This document shows, piece after piece, positions 45,386 through 57,437 of a stretch of 64,000 nt of DNA. The notes under the pieces are model-generated. The model did not search any database. It saw only the letters and a program-made list of their open reading frames with translations, and had not been told where the DNA came from. The stretch comes from Lactarius indigo (Eukaryota > Basidiomycota > Agaricomycetes > Russulales > Russulaceae), in NCBI GenBank assembly GCA_025766275.1, contig JAFKAC010000175.1, forward strand, positions 24,506 to 88,505, in the 5' to 3' direction. A program made the position numbers and the translations under genes. Every line of letters begins with the position of its first letter. Position 1 is the stretch's first letter.

Positions 45386-48300
45386 ATGGCCACAGGTGAC
45401 TCAGGTGTCTCTACACCGATCTCTTCCTCATCCACTCTCACATCTAAATCCCCACTTTTCGAAAAGCAGCCCACGCAGCCTTATTCTCTCACCGCCTCAA
45501 ATCTTATCGAATTCATATCGTCTCGTTCTGCGACCAGTTCAACCCTCTTCGTTTATGATCTCGCAGAACAGGCGGGTTTTGGCCTGCTCTCCAAAGAGTG
45601 GTCGAAGTCAGACCAAGGCGCGACTTCCGTGATACCCTTACAAACAAGATCCGGCGCAGGTTTGAGCCTAGTGGGCAGGCTTTCCCAGGGAACAAGTAAG
45701 GATGCTGTCAGCGGGTCTGTGCTGACGGTGTACAATACACCGACCGGCCTTGTCGAGATGGTCCCCTCTCTTGCGTACGCACCATCTCCCACTGCCAACA
45801 GTAGGCTCATCCTTCAAGTTCCAACCGTCTCTGTGATTGGTGATCGTCTAACGCTATCCCCTACTTTGGCCTCCCTTAACACCGTCTTGCCTGTCATACC
45901 CGAGTCATTCGTTGTCCTTCTTTCGGCCACGCCCCAAGAATCAGTCGACCTTGCCGCCCTCGCCTATAAATTCCCAGCTCATGTCATCCACCTTTTCAAT
46001 CATCACGGCTCTGCTCGTGAAGTGGGCCAACTCCAGGTCCCTTCGGTATCATCAAAAGAAGTAGGAAGCACCGTTCGCAGCGTCCTGCACCAATCGGGCT
46101 ATCATAGTTTCGATTATACGGGTGACAGAAATGCTCACACTGTCATCGTTGTGCTTAATGGACCACTGGCGTTGGCTTTCAAGGCAACTCTTGCCGATAC
46201 GCTACATGTCGGAGTGCTCGTTGTCCGGGTGCTCCGACCTTGGGACGAAGAGCTGTTCCAAGACATCCTTCCCCCAACAGTGAAACATATACACATCATA
46301 GAAGACGCGCCCTTCGAAGCCTCCCGTGGCCTCCTACACGCCAATGTGAGGGGCAGCGTGTTAGATTTTCCTGGCCCAATTCCGGATATTCACCACGAAC
46401 CCGTAATTCCTGCTCGCCTTTCAGATCTGCTGGGCAAGCCTCGCTCCTTGGCTCACTTCCTCAGCAACCTATCGTCGTTTCCCGCGGATGTCAAGTCACG
46501 TGATGTCGGCGCGGCCAAACTAATTTTTTTCAGCACTCCCGGCACGCCCTTCTCTTCTGTTCCACAGAGGATCGAACAAACCTTCGCCCAGAGCCCTAGT
46601 ATATCCGCCCGTTTACTAACAGAACATGACGTACTCTCTCGACCAGGGGCGATCGCGGCGGACCGTATTTGGCTCGAGCCGCGGAATGATCCTGTTCCCC
46701 ACACCCCACTTTCGGTCGGCCTGCCTATCTCCAGCGACAGCGGGGGAGTGTGTAACTTCCTCGCCATCTTTGACCAAAGCCTACTGAAATCCCACTCCCT
46801 CTTGAAACATGCCAAGCTTGGTGCCTCTATCCTGGTGGTGACGTCTTGGTCGGCATCTGAACTAGTTTCCGGTCTTGGTGAAGAAGACATATCACTCATC
46901 CGAGACCGTGAATTGCACCTGTATATCATTGATGCCAACCTTATCGCTTCACAGCTTGGACAAGGTGGGGTTGCGCAAAATTCGTTGCAGGGGTTGATCG
47001 TTCATTTGGCTTTCTTACGTCTGTATTTGGGTCCCCGAGCTAGCGAGGCTGGTATTCTGAAGTTAACGGAGAGTCTCTATGGCGCGTCTGTGGATGGCGT
47101 ATCGATACCGACAGTTATCGCTCAGGTGTGGGATGGTCTCGCCGAAGTTGACCTATCAGGTGCCGCTGCTGAGCCGGGCGACAAACTAGAGCGAAAAGAT
47201 TTCGAATTCAACGCAATTGTTGCCACCGCGGAAGATGGAAATATCGTTGTAAATGGTGCTAGACTTGGGTCCTGGCATGACGCTGCGCGTCATTTGCTCT
47301 TCCCGTATGCATTTACCGAGCAAGATATCCGTGGATCCTCAACAGAACAATACCCACAAATTCCGGCTCTGCACCCCGAGAGTCCCGACCGTACCTATCT
47401 GGTGACGTGTACCGTTAACCGCCGTCTTACACCGAAGGAGTACGACCGTAACGTATTTCACGTCGAATTCGACACCACTGGGACAGGATTGAAGTACGCG
47501 ATTGGCGAAGCGCTTGCCGTGCATGGGTGGAACGACGAGGCCGAAGTTCTTGATTTCTGCAATTGGTATGGTGTGGACCCTACGCGCCTTATCACTATCC
47601 CAGTGCCAGGGGACGACGCGAAAGTGCACACTCGGACCGTATTTCAAGCGCTCCAACAGCAGATCGACCTTTTCGGGAAACCTCCGAAGTCGTTTTATTC
47701 CGATCTCGCGGAGTATACCAAAAGTTCCGTCGATAGGCACACGTTACTGTTTATCGGCTCTCCCGAGGGCATATCGACGTTCAAGAAGCTTTCAGAGAAG
47801 GATACGGTGACGTTTGCTGACGTGCTACGCCGACACCCGAGTGCACGACCGGGGATCGAGGTGCTGTGCGGATTGATTGGCGATATCAAACCGCGACACT
47901 ACAGCATTGCGAGCGCCCAGAGCGCCGTCGGAGATCGTGTCGATTTACTGGTTGTCACCGTAGACTGGGTCACGCCAAGTGGTGAGTAATGAGTTCATAG
48001 CAGTCTGATTCCAACCTCTTGACGAACTTGAAAGGCACCCCACGCTACGGACAATGCACCCGCTATCTAGCGGGACTCAAGATTGGCCAAAAGGTAACAG
48101 TATCGATCAAACCTAGTGTAATGAAGGTTCGTCTTCTCAAAAGCCTATGGATCGTCGCGGAGGTCGTTAATATATTGATTGTGATTTCTAGCTCCCCGCC
48201 GAAAGCACCCAGCCGCTCATTATGGCGGGATTGGGAACAGGTGCCGCACCATTCCGGGCATTTTTACAGCATCGTGCTCTACTCGCAACTCAAGGCGTCC

Positions 48301-48838
48301 TGCTTGGCCCCGTGTACTACTACTTTGGGTCCCGTCATCAATCTCAAGAATATTTGTACGGCGAAGAAGTGAGTCAGAGACCATACTACCTTCTCATGAT
48401 GTGAACCATACCACAATTCGCGGGCTGAGCTGTTGCGATGCGGAGAGCGAAATACCCAATCTAAGAACAGCCAACTGATCTTTTTGTTACACTCCAATTG
48501 CCGCTGCTTCCGATACATCTGAAACTAACTTCATCCCACAGATCGAGGCCTTTATCCAGGACGGCATCATTACCAAGGCGGGACTTGCCTTTTCGCGCGA
48601 CGGTCCGAAGAAAGTGTATATTCAGCACAAGATGCTCGATGACGTAGAGGCGCTCGTACGGATGTTGCACGAAGAGCAAGGCGTCTTTTACTTGTGCGGG
48701 CCCACTTGGCCTGTACCAGACGTGTATGAGACACTGGTCAAGGCGTTCGAGATGCACTGCGGCATGGATGCTGCAGCCGCAGATGCGTTTTTGGAGCGTC
48801 TGAAAGGGGAAGAACGCTATGTGTTGGAGGTGTACTAA
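45386..48838 (+). CDS. MET10: Sulfite reductase (NADPH) flavoprotein subunit
   Basis: Met10 is the alpha subunit of assimilatory sulfite reductase, passing electrons from NADPH through FAD to the sirohaem beta subunit that reduces sulfite to sulfide. Four exons (45386-47981, 48035-48126, 48192-48368, 48542-48838) give 1053 residues, the expected size. The N-terminal two-thirds is the pyruvate-oxidoreductase-like region (HIIEDAPFEASRGLLHANV). The FAD-binding part has RTYLVTCTVNRRLTPKEYDRN with FHVEFDTTGTGLKY and the FAD motif RHYSIASAQ. The NADPH part has MAGLGTGAAPFRAFLQHR, GPVYYYFGSRHQSQEYLY and VFYLCGPTWPVPDVYE. The start is the first ATG of the frame that gives a plausible N-terminus (MATGDSG). 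Convergent with the GH9 gene, 177 bp apart. Confidence 0.95.
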
Positions 48839-49015
48839 TGCCGAAAAAATGCATATCTGTTACTACAGAACGAGATGAAATATAATTACAGTGAGCTACG
48901 AGGTATTCAGTCCACAAAACAGTCAATTAAAGTCCGTGAGAAAGTCCAATGGGGTTCAAGATAAGCTGAGAACCATCTGTCCCCTTGACGGTCTAAATCA
49001 TTGAATGAACATGAT

Positions 49016-51289
49016 CTAATACTTGCTGCGCCGCCTCCTGTAAATGTATATGGCCGCGGCGGCTATGGCAGAGCCAACGATAGATAACACAACGCCAAGC
49101 GCGATCTTCGCGCCTTTGGAGAGACCGGAGTGGTGACACGAGAACACAGCGTCACACGGCTTGCCGTTGGGCTTGTTGGCAGCGAACGCACCGGCTTGGA
49201 GGCGTGTGAAGTACGGGTCGGAGGTGTCATTCAGGACTTGCATCGCTGCGAGCGTAAGCATGGGTGCGTTATAGTCTAGCGCAACCTATAGCGTACTGAG
49301 CAAACGCGGTTGTCGGGGATTTATGTGACAGTCTACAATACCTCTGTCTCGGGCCAGTCACTGCGGATGTCATAAAAATTGTCCTTGTTGTTTGGCCCAC
49401 CAACGACGGCACCGTACAGGACGTAAGCCTCTTGCGGAGGGGAGGTGTCGATATTGTTGATGTCGTTGCCGCCGCTAGCCATGGCGGAGTGGGGGTTAGC
49501 GGGTGAGTTTGGATTGGACCCAACGACGTAAGGCGCTGCGGCGGGACGTGGTAAGAATGCGAGTTCGAGAACGTTCCGAGTACGTACCTGACATGGGGTT
49601 TCTTCCGAGAGCGTAATCGAGCTGCGTCTGGGAAAAATCCTAGGAGATCATTATCAGCGAGAATATCCCATTCCCGGAGCAGCGGGCGCACCAAGTAATT
49701 CCTCGTCTTTTCCTGTGTGGTAGCGATTTGGGCATATCGGGTCAGAAGCATTGCAGCGTTGAGCGCCGGGTTGAGAGACGCGTCGTCAGAATCACCCGGG
49801 TACCATAACAGTCCACCTGCGATTCGATTTCAGCTTACACAAATGAACAAGTAGGATTTGAGCACATCCTCGCACCCTTGGTTTTGAAGGAAGGGCCTCC
49901 CCCGTTAAGGATGCGATCAAAGTACCGCTCTGCCTCCGCCTGCCAACCAGACAAGTTGCCTGCAAAGGTCGCACCCGCATTTGCCAGCTGGGCGAACAAC
50001 ACTGCCAATCCCGGCGTCTTTGAGTCCCAATTGAACACGGAATCTGTTCCGCCAAGGGAATACTGCTTGTAGTACCCCTCTGCTTGGGAATAATAGTCGC
50101 TCGAATTGGTCGCCCAGGAGAGAAGGAGCGCGGCCATGGCGAGCTCGTCACCATACGACGAAGACGGATATGCGATTCCGGCTTGGGGGGCAGCTGTTTG
50201 ATAGGTCTGCTGCCCACCGGACGCGTTTACAGCAAAGGCGTAGAGGTCTTGTGCGTGGGACAGCAGCGTTTCGGCATACGACGAGTTCTGAAGGGAGGCA
50301 GGGGCCGAGAATGAAGGCCCGAGATTGCGGTTGGCATACAGGTTCGAACACGCGGCGAATGCTGCGGAGGCGCCGGCTGCGGCATCTGTACCGGGCCTAG
50401 AAGAAACGGATGACCGACAGATATGACAGCCATACAGCACAGCCATACCTGGTGTCATTGATCTGATACGATGGACGGTCTTGAGGTATATCCAAATCGC
50501 CTCCCCAGTATGCGTTGTCCAAGTTTGCTGTGAACAGGTTAAATCAGCAGAACAGAAAAGAGAAACACGATTATCCATACCATCCGCCACTTGCACATAG
50601 AGAGTATGCGATGCAGGGTGGGCCTGCCTCGCCGTCAGCGCGTGAGCACCACTAATAGAAGGAAAGCACATGGGCACACAGCTCACCTTGATAAGCCAGT
50701 CTAAGCCCCATCTGAGCATGTCATCGAGGTAGGCGGTTTGGTTGGCCAAGTCGTATCCTACGTAAATCGTCATCAGAAATCGTGTTAGAATCGCTAGACC
50801 ATTTCGTGTATACCTCTTCCAAAGTCGACGGCACCCCAACATATTGACATGATGGAAAAGCTCTAGAAATGGTCTCAGCGGCGGTGGCGCCGAGCGGCGA
50901 AGGGACTGACTAGAGGAAATGTGCATTTGATGTAGTCTAATGTGGGATAGTAGGGAAGTCGGAGCAAATCGAGAGGAAACGGACGACGACATACCACCTG
51001 CATCATAATATCCACCAGACAAATCGAGGCCAACGTCTGACCCATCATTGACTGCGCTATCGTTTCTCCAGGAGACACGCTTTGTACTCGGGAGGCGACC
51101 ACTGCGCTGCGCCTCGTAGAAATAGAGAAGATTTCCCAGTAGTGTAGACCATTGCGAGTTGGGAATGCTGTCCTGAGATGATGAAACAGCACCTGAGGCG
51201 GGAGGCGGCGGGAGGAAAGACGCAGACGGCAAAGGCAATTGCGCGAGCACACACTGCGCCCAGAGAGCGAAGAGGAGGAAAAGAGTCAT
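49016..51289 (-). CDS. GH9 endo-beta-1,4-glucanase with C-terminal membrane anchor
   Basis: GH9 enzymes hydrolyse beta-1,4-glucan with inversion. Eleven exons (50995-51289, 50911-50936, 50814-50862, 50687-50757, 50581-50623, 50449-50527, 49876-50396, 49692-49816, 49588-49639, 49342-49535, 49016-49285) give 574 residues. A signal peptide ([16 protein letters not shown]) is followed by GGYYDAGDYIKC, where the catalytic-site aspartates of the GH9 DAGDY motif are intact, then [30 protein letters not shown] and the C-terminal catalytic segment with [16 protein letters not shown]. After it comes a spacer with a Cys pair and a final span, [20 protein letters not shown], with a basic RRRRSKY tail. 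That predicts a cell-surface anchored enzyme with the catalytic domain outside, as known for some basidiomycete GH9s. Exon 2 is only 26 nt. Confidence 0.93.
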
Positions 51290-51375
51290 GAATCAAGAGA
51301 GAGAGGATCGAGTCAGCCATCGACATAAAGAGGTGCACGGCGTTTAGATGCACGTTCTGCGCCTTCCATATCATT
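51290..51375. promoter_or_regulatory. 86-bp divergent promoter, GH9 / oxidoreductase
   Basis: The start codons of the GH9 gene and the Gfo/Idh/MocA gene are only 86 bp apart on opposite strands, so their promoters and leaders overlap. This is inferred from position; no specific binding site is claimed. Confidence 0.45.
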
Positions 51376-52728
51376 ATGACGCCCACGCCCATCCGAACCT
51401 GTGTACTCGGGGTTGGCCTCGCCGGCCTCACCTTTCATATCCCATTCATACTTGCGCTTCCAAAGTTATTTACCCTCACCGCTGTCCTCGAGCGTAATCC
51501 GTCCTCTCCTGGTGGGAAGCTACAAGATCGGTTCGGAGTTTCCGTCCGCATACATCGTACCCTACACAGTGTCCTCGATGATCGCGACATCGATCTGATC
51601 GTAGTCGGTACACCGAATGCCACTCATTATGAATTCGCAAAATCTGCGCTACTGGCTGGGAAGCACGGTGCGTGGCATCACCTGGCTGCATTGCAGCCGT
51701 GAGCGCTGAAACTGTAACTATTTTTGTAGTACTCGTCGACAAGCCCGTGACTGCTAGTGTCGAGGAAGCGAAAGAGCTTGGCGAGCTCGCCAGGTCTAAA
51801 AATCTTGTCCTCTATCCGTTTCAAAGTAGGCGGTGGGACTCGGATTTTTTGGCCCTCCGTCGTCTCCTTTCCGAACCGTCACATGCCCCCAAATCTCTGG
51901 GCGACCTAGTCGAATTTGAGTCTCAGTGAGTTACCGTACCACACGCGATACCGAACTCGGCTCTGAAACAGAGTCTTAGCTTCGATCGTTACCGTACTGC
52001 CCTCAAAGGGACTTGGAAGGATGAGGCAGGCCCCGCCAGTGGCCAGACTTACGACCTTGGATCGCATCTCATAGATCAGGCTCTGGTCCTCTTTGGACGG
52101 CCCAAGTCCATTACTGCCGTCATCGAGAACGCGAGGAATATTGGAGATCCTGATGTCGATGATAGCGTGAGCTTACCTGATTTCCAGATCAATTTGGCTC
52201 TCATGCTCTATTTCCTAGTTTACAATTATTCTTCGGTACCCTTCAGGAACTGTGTCTCCGCACCCTTTCATGGCAATCTTGCGTGCACACATCCTTTCTG
52301 TTCGCACTTCCCAGCTGCGGTTTAAAGTTCGCGGCGCCAGGGGAACCTTCATCAAATACGGCCTTGATACACAAGAGGAACAGCTCAGAGCCCTCCCGAA
52401 GCCGAACGATATCTTTGCTGCTGGTTTTGGTACCGAACCGACGGAGATATGGGGGACGTTGGAAAATAGAGGAGCAGATGGGTCCATTGAGAAGTCAACG
52501 CAAGTGCTGTTTCGCCACAAAACGCTATGTCAGCTAAAGGTTGTGCACAGGTGGCCCTCAACCGAGCGGGGTGGATACGTCAACTTGTTTCGCAACCTCG
52601 CAGCCGTTATCCGAGACGGTGCAGAACAGGATATAAAATGGGAGGAGTCAGTATCGGTAATAGAGATGGTCGAGCTAGCACATCAAAGTTCGAAAGAAAG
52701 GCGAACGCTCGAGGTTCCCCTCGCATAA
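51376..52728 (+). CDS. Gfo/Idh/MocA-family NAD(P)-dependent oxidoreductase
   Basis: Members oxidise or reduce sugars, inositols and related substrates with NAD(P). Five exons (51376-51667, 51730-51925, 51980-52166, 52219-52499, 52551-52728) give 377 residues. The Rossmann start is RTCVLGVGLAGLTFHIPFI, with a GxGxxG variant, then IDLIVVGTPNATHYEFA and VLVDKPVTASVEEAKEL, whose K in DKP is the conserved catalytic-region lysine. The C-terminal domain has DEAGPASGQTYDLGSHLIDQALVLFG with the usual G-H. The fourth intron (52500-52550) starts with GC and is 51 nt without a stop, so it can be missed as coding; splicing it out restores the family block ST-WPSTERGGY. The substrate cannot be told from sequence. 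The close pairing with GH9 is suggestive but not proof of a shared sugar pathway. Confidence 0.88.
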
Positions 52729-53779
52729 CGATAGAGTGCAGGCCCGGGGGCAGGGAAGGTTTATAATTTTGGCCTTGTACGGTATTACGGTACCCTTACC
52801 TGCGTCCGTGTTAATTATGTGTTACAGTATGTATTGTTCGTGATGTGTAGACCGCCAAACGTCCCTGTTGAGGGACATTAATTCAAACCTACAGCAATCG
52901 GCTCTCGCGAGCTCGCAAGAAAGTCTACGAGACCCCTCATGTATCCCAGCACTGGAGCAGGGTCCGGATGGCATCATTCAGCTAGATGCACTACAGGCCG
53001 GTCCTCTGACGGGATTTGCCAAGGAATCTGCTCAAGGTTGGCTCAGGACTGAACCTACCAAAATTTCGACATTCAATCGACCTGGCAATAGCCTCCGACT
53101 CCGAATAAGGTCGAACTCCGTGTGTCAAGGGGCCCTGTCATAGGACATGGATATTCCAGAATAAGCATCCTATTGGTTCTTGAATCAATTGCTCTACGTA
53201 CTATATCCGTCGATGTGTGGGCATCAGTGCTGACTCAGACTTCAGGAAGGTGGTCGGTTACCCAATCAAGCCTCGGTAACGGCAATCGCGATCTTCTTTT
53301 GCGGGCAGCAGGGTTCCTACCAAGGTTCTTATAAAAAAACCATATCAAAGGACGGCACCAGATTTAGTTCTGGTCTAGAATTGGGTCAGAAATTCGGGGT
53401 GTCCGTTGGGTGTTCGAGGGATGTTTGGGTCAGTGATCCGTTGTCTCGCTACCGGATCACTGCAGATGGCAAATTGAACTCAACAACCAGCCATGCCCAA
53501 AATAATTGAGTCCGCAGAGTCGGCGCTTGTTTTCCCTCCCGAGACAGCGCTCATATCATCATCCAACTCGGCGTCTCCTGGTCCGACTGCTAAAAGCGCT
53601 TACTGTAGCTGCTATATGTATGGCGCATGGTAGGATGACAAACTCCAGGTTAGTCTGACCACCACCCCCTCACACCTTTGTCTCTATCAACGCCGACAAC
53701 GCCCGCACCATCGCTTTTGGAGGTGCCTTTCTTGAAGATGAGTTTGCGAGTAGAGGACCACGCGCCGTAAGTTGTCACT
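52729..53779. other. Intergenic, about 1 kb, no gene seen
   Basis: This is the longest gene-free stretch apart from the DUF6535 flanks. I read both strands and found only short frames with no family resemblance, no terminal repeats and no convincing tRNA. It should hold the oxidoreductase 3' end and the F-box gene promoter. Confidence 0.5.
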
Positions 53780-55441
53780 ATGCTGTCGTCGTTGAGAAGA
53801 ACGAGCCCATATTTTGCGACCAGACCTCGTACTGAATATGGGCTTAATGCTAACGAACGCCTCGCCCACGCACACGAAGCACCAGTTTCACGCTTACTAT
53901 CAGAGATTCTCGTTCTAATATTCGCCTTCCTTGCCGAAGCCAGCCCTACAACGAGTTCTGCGGGCGACATTCCTGAGGGATTCGGTCCCCCGCGAGTCAG
54001 ACTTGGTTGGATCACTGTCACCCACGTGTGCAGTTTTTGGAGGCATGTCGCGCTGGACCATCGAACCCTTTGGACCCATCACCGATTCGACCTTGGCCCT
54101 GAGTGGACAACCGAAATGCTCCGCCGGGCGGGCGATGCTCCTTTGGAGCTGACCCTGTCAGAGGAAGTCGTACCTTTCCCACCTTCCAACAGTGATGCGG
54201 CGACCGTCATCTCCCAATTGTTCCACCGTGTGAGCGCTCTCACTATCAAGGAACGAGCTTTCACACCACCAGTTCTCGACTCTCTTGCGTCACCAGCTCC
54301 CCTTTTGGACACTTTAAGCATCACCTCTGGTCAACTCGCCCTCCTGCCACAATCTCATTTTTCAGGAAATGCCCCCAGGCTTCGCGATTTGTATCTAAGC
54401 AACGTTCTCCCCACGTGGACTACCGCAGCTTTCACAAGGCTGAAACGACTTTGTGTTGTCCTTGATCGTCAAATGGATACCTCCCACGTCCCCACCTATC
54501 CCGAACTCTTCGACACACTCCAGTCCATGCCCCACCTTGAAGTTCTTATGCTGAGAGGTTGTCTCCCCCTTGGTCTATTCCCTCATTTTCTAGGCGATCG
54601 AACGGTCCAGGTGCCTAACCTCCAACACCTCTTCCTCGATGGTCATACTTTCGGTTGCCACCAGATCCTAAAGCATTTAAATTTCCCACGAGAGGCCGTA
54701 GTGTCGGTGACGTGTCTCACGGAGGACATAACAGGGCAAGATTGCTGCGATATTTTACCTCTGTTAATTTCGCGCCTCCCTCGACCCTCTCTGGAAACTC
54801 TGGACGTATCGTGGAAGGATCGATTTGACCGCGCGTTTAACATCAGCGGAGATTCAACCTGGCACGAAGATGAAGACGCCAAAGTGCCTCAGTTTTTGTC
54901 TCGGAGAGAGAGTCGTCTGAGCGTTAGATTCAATTTCAAATTCCTGTTATGGAGTGCAGAGCAGAAAGTTCGGATGCTGAAGGCAGTCTGTAGTGCACTT
55001 CCTACGGATGACCTTCGCGTCCTCACGGGGAATTTGGACTTGGGAAAGGATGCGTGGTCCGAAGTCTTTGGGAGTCATCAAAGGCTACAACACATCCGCG
55101 TCGGTTCGCTCTCCACCCTTCGCTCGCTCGTTCCATTCCTTAGCCAAGAGGGCGTCTACCCGGATCTCAAGTCTTTGACGCTCCACGACATTGATCTAGG
55201 AGCCCAGCCGAGCGATATACTCACTCTCATAAAGCAACTCAATTCCAGGAGGCCCCCGAAGCTGAGCACAGTGATCATTGACGCTTGTCGACCCAGGTGG
55301 GAGTTGTTTTCGGTGATGAAGGCAGTGGCACCTAATCTCGAGATCCGATGCGACGGGGAGAGCCAAGAGAGGTTCGATAAGGTAGAATACAGACTATTCC
55401 GGGTGCGTAAAATAGAGTCGCACACCGTACTGCAGTACTAG
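53780..55441 (+). CDS. F-box protein, LRR-like C-terminus
   Basis: One exon, 553 residues. The F-box is VSRLLSEILVLIFAFL followed by RLGWITVTHVCSFWRHVALDHRTLW, the pattern of basidiomycete F-box-like proteins that link targets to Skp1-Cul1 ubiquitin ligases. The remainder contains leucine-rich, beta-alpha repeats (LRDLYLSNVLPTW, LEVLMLRGC, LQHLFLDGHTF, LKSLTLHDIDL) that probably form an LRR solenoid for substrate binding. Agaricomycete genomes carry large families of such genes, so it is probably one of many paralogues; the target is unknown. The start is the first ATG of the frame, giving a short tail ahead of the F-box. Confidence 0.85.
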   Translation: MLSSLRRTSPYFATRPRTEYGLNANERLAHAHEAPVSRLLSEILVLIFAFLAEASPTTSSAGDIPEGFGPPRVRLGWITVTHVCSFWRHVALDHRTLWTHHRFDLGPEWTTEMLRRAGDAPLELTLSEEVVPFPPSNSDAATVISQLFHRVSALTIKERAFTPPVLDSLASPAPLLDTLSITSGQLALLPQSHFSGNAPRLRDLYLSNVLPTWTTAAFTRLKRLCVVLDRQMDTSHVPTYPELFDTLQSMPHLEVLMLRGCLPLGLFPHFLGDRTVQVPNLQHLFLDGHTFGCHQILKHLNFPREAVVSVTCLTEDITGQDCCDILPLLISRLPRPSLETLDVSWKDRFDRAFNISGDSTWHEDEDAKVPQFLSRRESRLSVRFNFKFLLWSAEQKVRMLKAVCSALPTDDLRVLTGNLDLGKDAWSEVFGSHQRLQHIRVGSLSTLRSLVPFLSQEGVYPDLKSLTLHDIDLGAQPSDILTLIKQLNSRRPPKLSTVIIDACRPRWELFSVMKAVAPNLEIRCDGESQERFDKVEYRLFRVRKIESHTVLQY

Positions 55442-55538
55442 AATAGATTTACTTATTAATTATCTTGCACGTGACTGGCCTCCACGTAGCCAACGACGAC
55501 GACGCCACAGCTACCAGTGCCATTCACTCTCTCACTTC

Positions 55539-57345
55539 ATGTCCTTGCTCATCCGCGTCGAACTACCCACATATTCTCACTCGTTTCATGTATCTGTACC
55601 ATCTACTGGAATAATCAATGACCTCAAGCGTGAGATAGAGAGTGTTTGTCCAGGAAACCCGCGCATGCATGGCCAGCGCTTGATCTGGCAAGGGCGAGTC
55701 CTAAGTGACGACGAGAAAATGCTCGACCTTTGGAGGGTACGTTATCCCAGCCACTGCTCTTATTTTCCGTACTCATCGCAGATATCGTCGCCGAGCAGTC
55801 GCCGAGCGATTCGCCGATTGTCCACCTTGCGGTCCATCCATCGGCTTGGGCTGGCAGCCCCCCTAGCATTGCCACGCCGGCCAACTCTATTCCTGCGGTC
55901 GCGGGCATTATACCTGCCGTCCCCTCGCCAGCCCCCACCGGCCACAGCGCTGCTGGTTACTTTCCCGCTCATCCACCGCCAGCGGTCCAGTATGCCAGCC
56001 CACCCCCTCGGCCGGTGCAGCCTTCGACCGGCTTACCGCCCTCGGCCTCGGCCTCCCTCCCTGCTCCAACATCTATCCCGGGTCTTGCCCCGATATCGGT
56101 CGGGTATATCAACTTTGTAGCCTTTCAGCATCTGAGAGCGGCGATGGTGCTGAGACGCGGTCATGCCACCGAGGAACCCCCTCCGCCTAACATTGCCGAG
56201 TCGAGGGACCTGGCTGTGCAACTGATGACAATGTGGGGATACGCATGGCCAACCGTCCTAGACGATGAATATCCTCCCCCACAAGACGAGTCCGCCGGAA
56301 TCAAGTACGAGCCTGTGACGATCGAGTGAGCAGTCTGTATATCTGGTCCTATCGGAATCTTATTCTGCACTGCAGCGGCCAGGATTATCTCAAACTCGTC
56401 GATGCATCCAAGACGCCGACACCACTACAGGCGCACGCTCTTCGTGTGTTGGAGCACACCTTTGCGTTACTCGCGATGCCAGTCCCGGGCGCTTCTGCAA
56501 ACCCCATGCCACCACCAGCTCCGCAGGGCCATTCTCATCTCCCCGTCCACGTCAACGCACATCTGCGGCAAATTGGCCTTGCACCACTTCGTGTCCGCCA
56601 AGAGAATGCGATGATAGCCGAGCTGCGAGCCGTACCGATGCGTGCACTCGCGGCGCCATTGTTCATGCTGACTCTCCGGACACTCTTTCTGCTCTATTTC
56701 TTCTCGCCATTTCAGAAACCGGTATTTGGAATCATCGTAACTGCGTGGCTGCTATATGAGACCTGGAACACGATCCGTAATGCGATTCCCCGCCCACATG
56801 CACGGGACCACCACCACCACCACCACGCCGACGAGGACGCTCGTATCCTCGGAAATGCGCGCGTGCGCCCTGCAGAAGCTGTACACCAACAGGGTCCTGA
56901 TGCCGCACTACGAGCACAGCCGCCACCGCCAGTTCAAGCGCAGGCGCCTCGCCCGCGTCCCCCTAGTGCAACCATGATGGATACGCTGGCGAATATTAAC
57001 CTTCGGGAGGAATTGGGTGCATTGGACGCTCGTCCGGAGGCCGTAGCGGCGCCGACAATCGGACACCGGATCAAGACGTTTGTGGAATTGTTGATGTTGA
57101 CTGCGCATCCGGCCGTGTGGGACCGTCGACGCGCGGCACTTCGGCAGCGCGAGGGCAGGGTACGCACGGAGATGAACGCGCGAGAGGTGGCGTCACAGCC
57201 AGCTGAGGGCGATGGGGATGCACAGGCGAATGAAGCACGCGCACGCGTAAGAGCAGCATTAAGTGCGATACACTCAAGACGACCAGCATGGGTTGTTGAG
57301 TATATGGAACGTGTAAGGGGCGGTGACTGGGTAGATGACCAGTAA
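55539..57345 (+). CDS. UBL-domain membrane protein, Herp/Usa1-like
   Basis: Three exons (55539-55736, 55799-56325, 56376-57345) give 564 residues. The N-terminal ubiquitin-like fold reads SLLIRVELPTYSHSFHVSV, then INDLKREIESVCPG, QRLIWQGRVLSDDEKMLDLW and IVHLAVHPSAW. A Pro/Ala-rich linker follows. Two adjacent hydrophobic spans, LAAPLFMLTLRTLFLLYFF and PVFGIIVTAWLLYETW, lie near residues 345-390, followed by a basic, disordered tail with a run of seven histidines. UBL plus paired spans matches Herp/Usa1 proteins, which scaffold the Hrd1 ubiquitin ligase in ER-associated degradation; that assignment is by architecture, not by a signature motif. The acceptor of the first intron could instead be at 55781 with a shifted donor; the phase-0 CAG at 55798 is preferred. 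Confidence 0.75.
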
Positions 57346-57437
57346 TAAAGTAACACTGACTCGTCAATGACACTAAATTACTTGAAACTGTCGAGTCGAG
57401 CTTGAGCTCATAATCCAAAAAACGTCTGATGCTCGGG

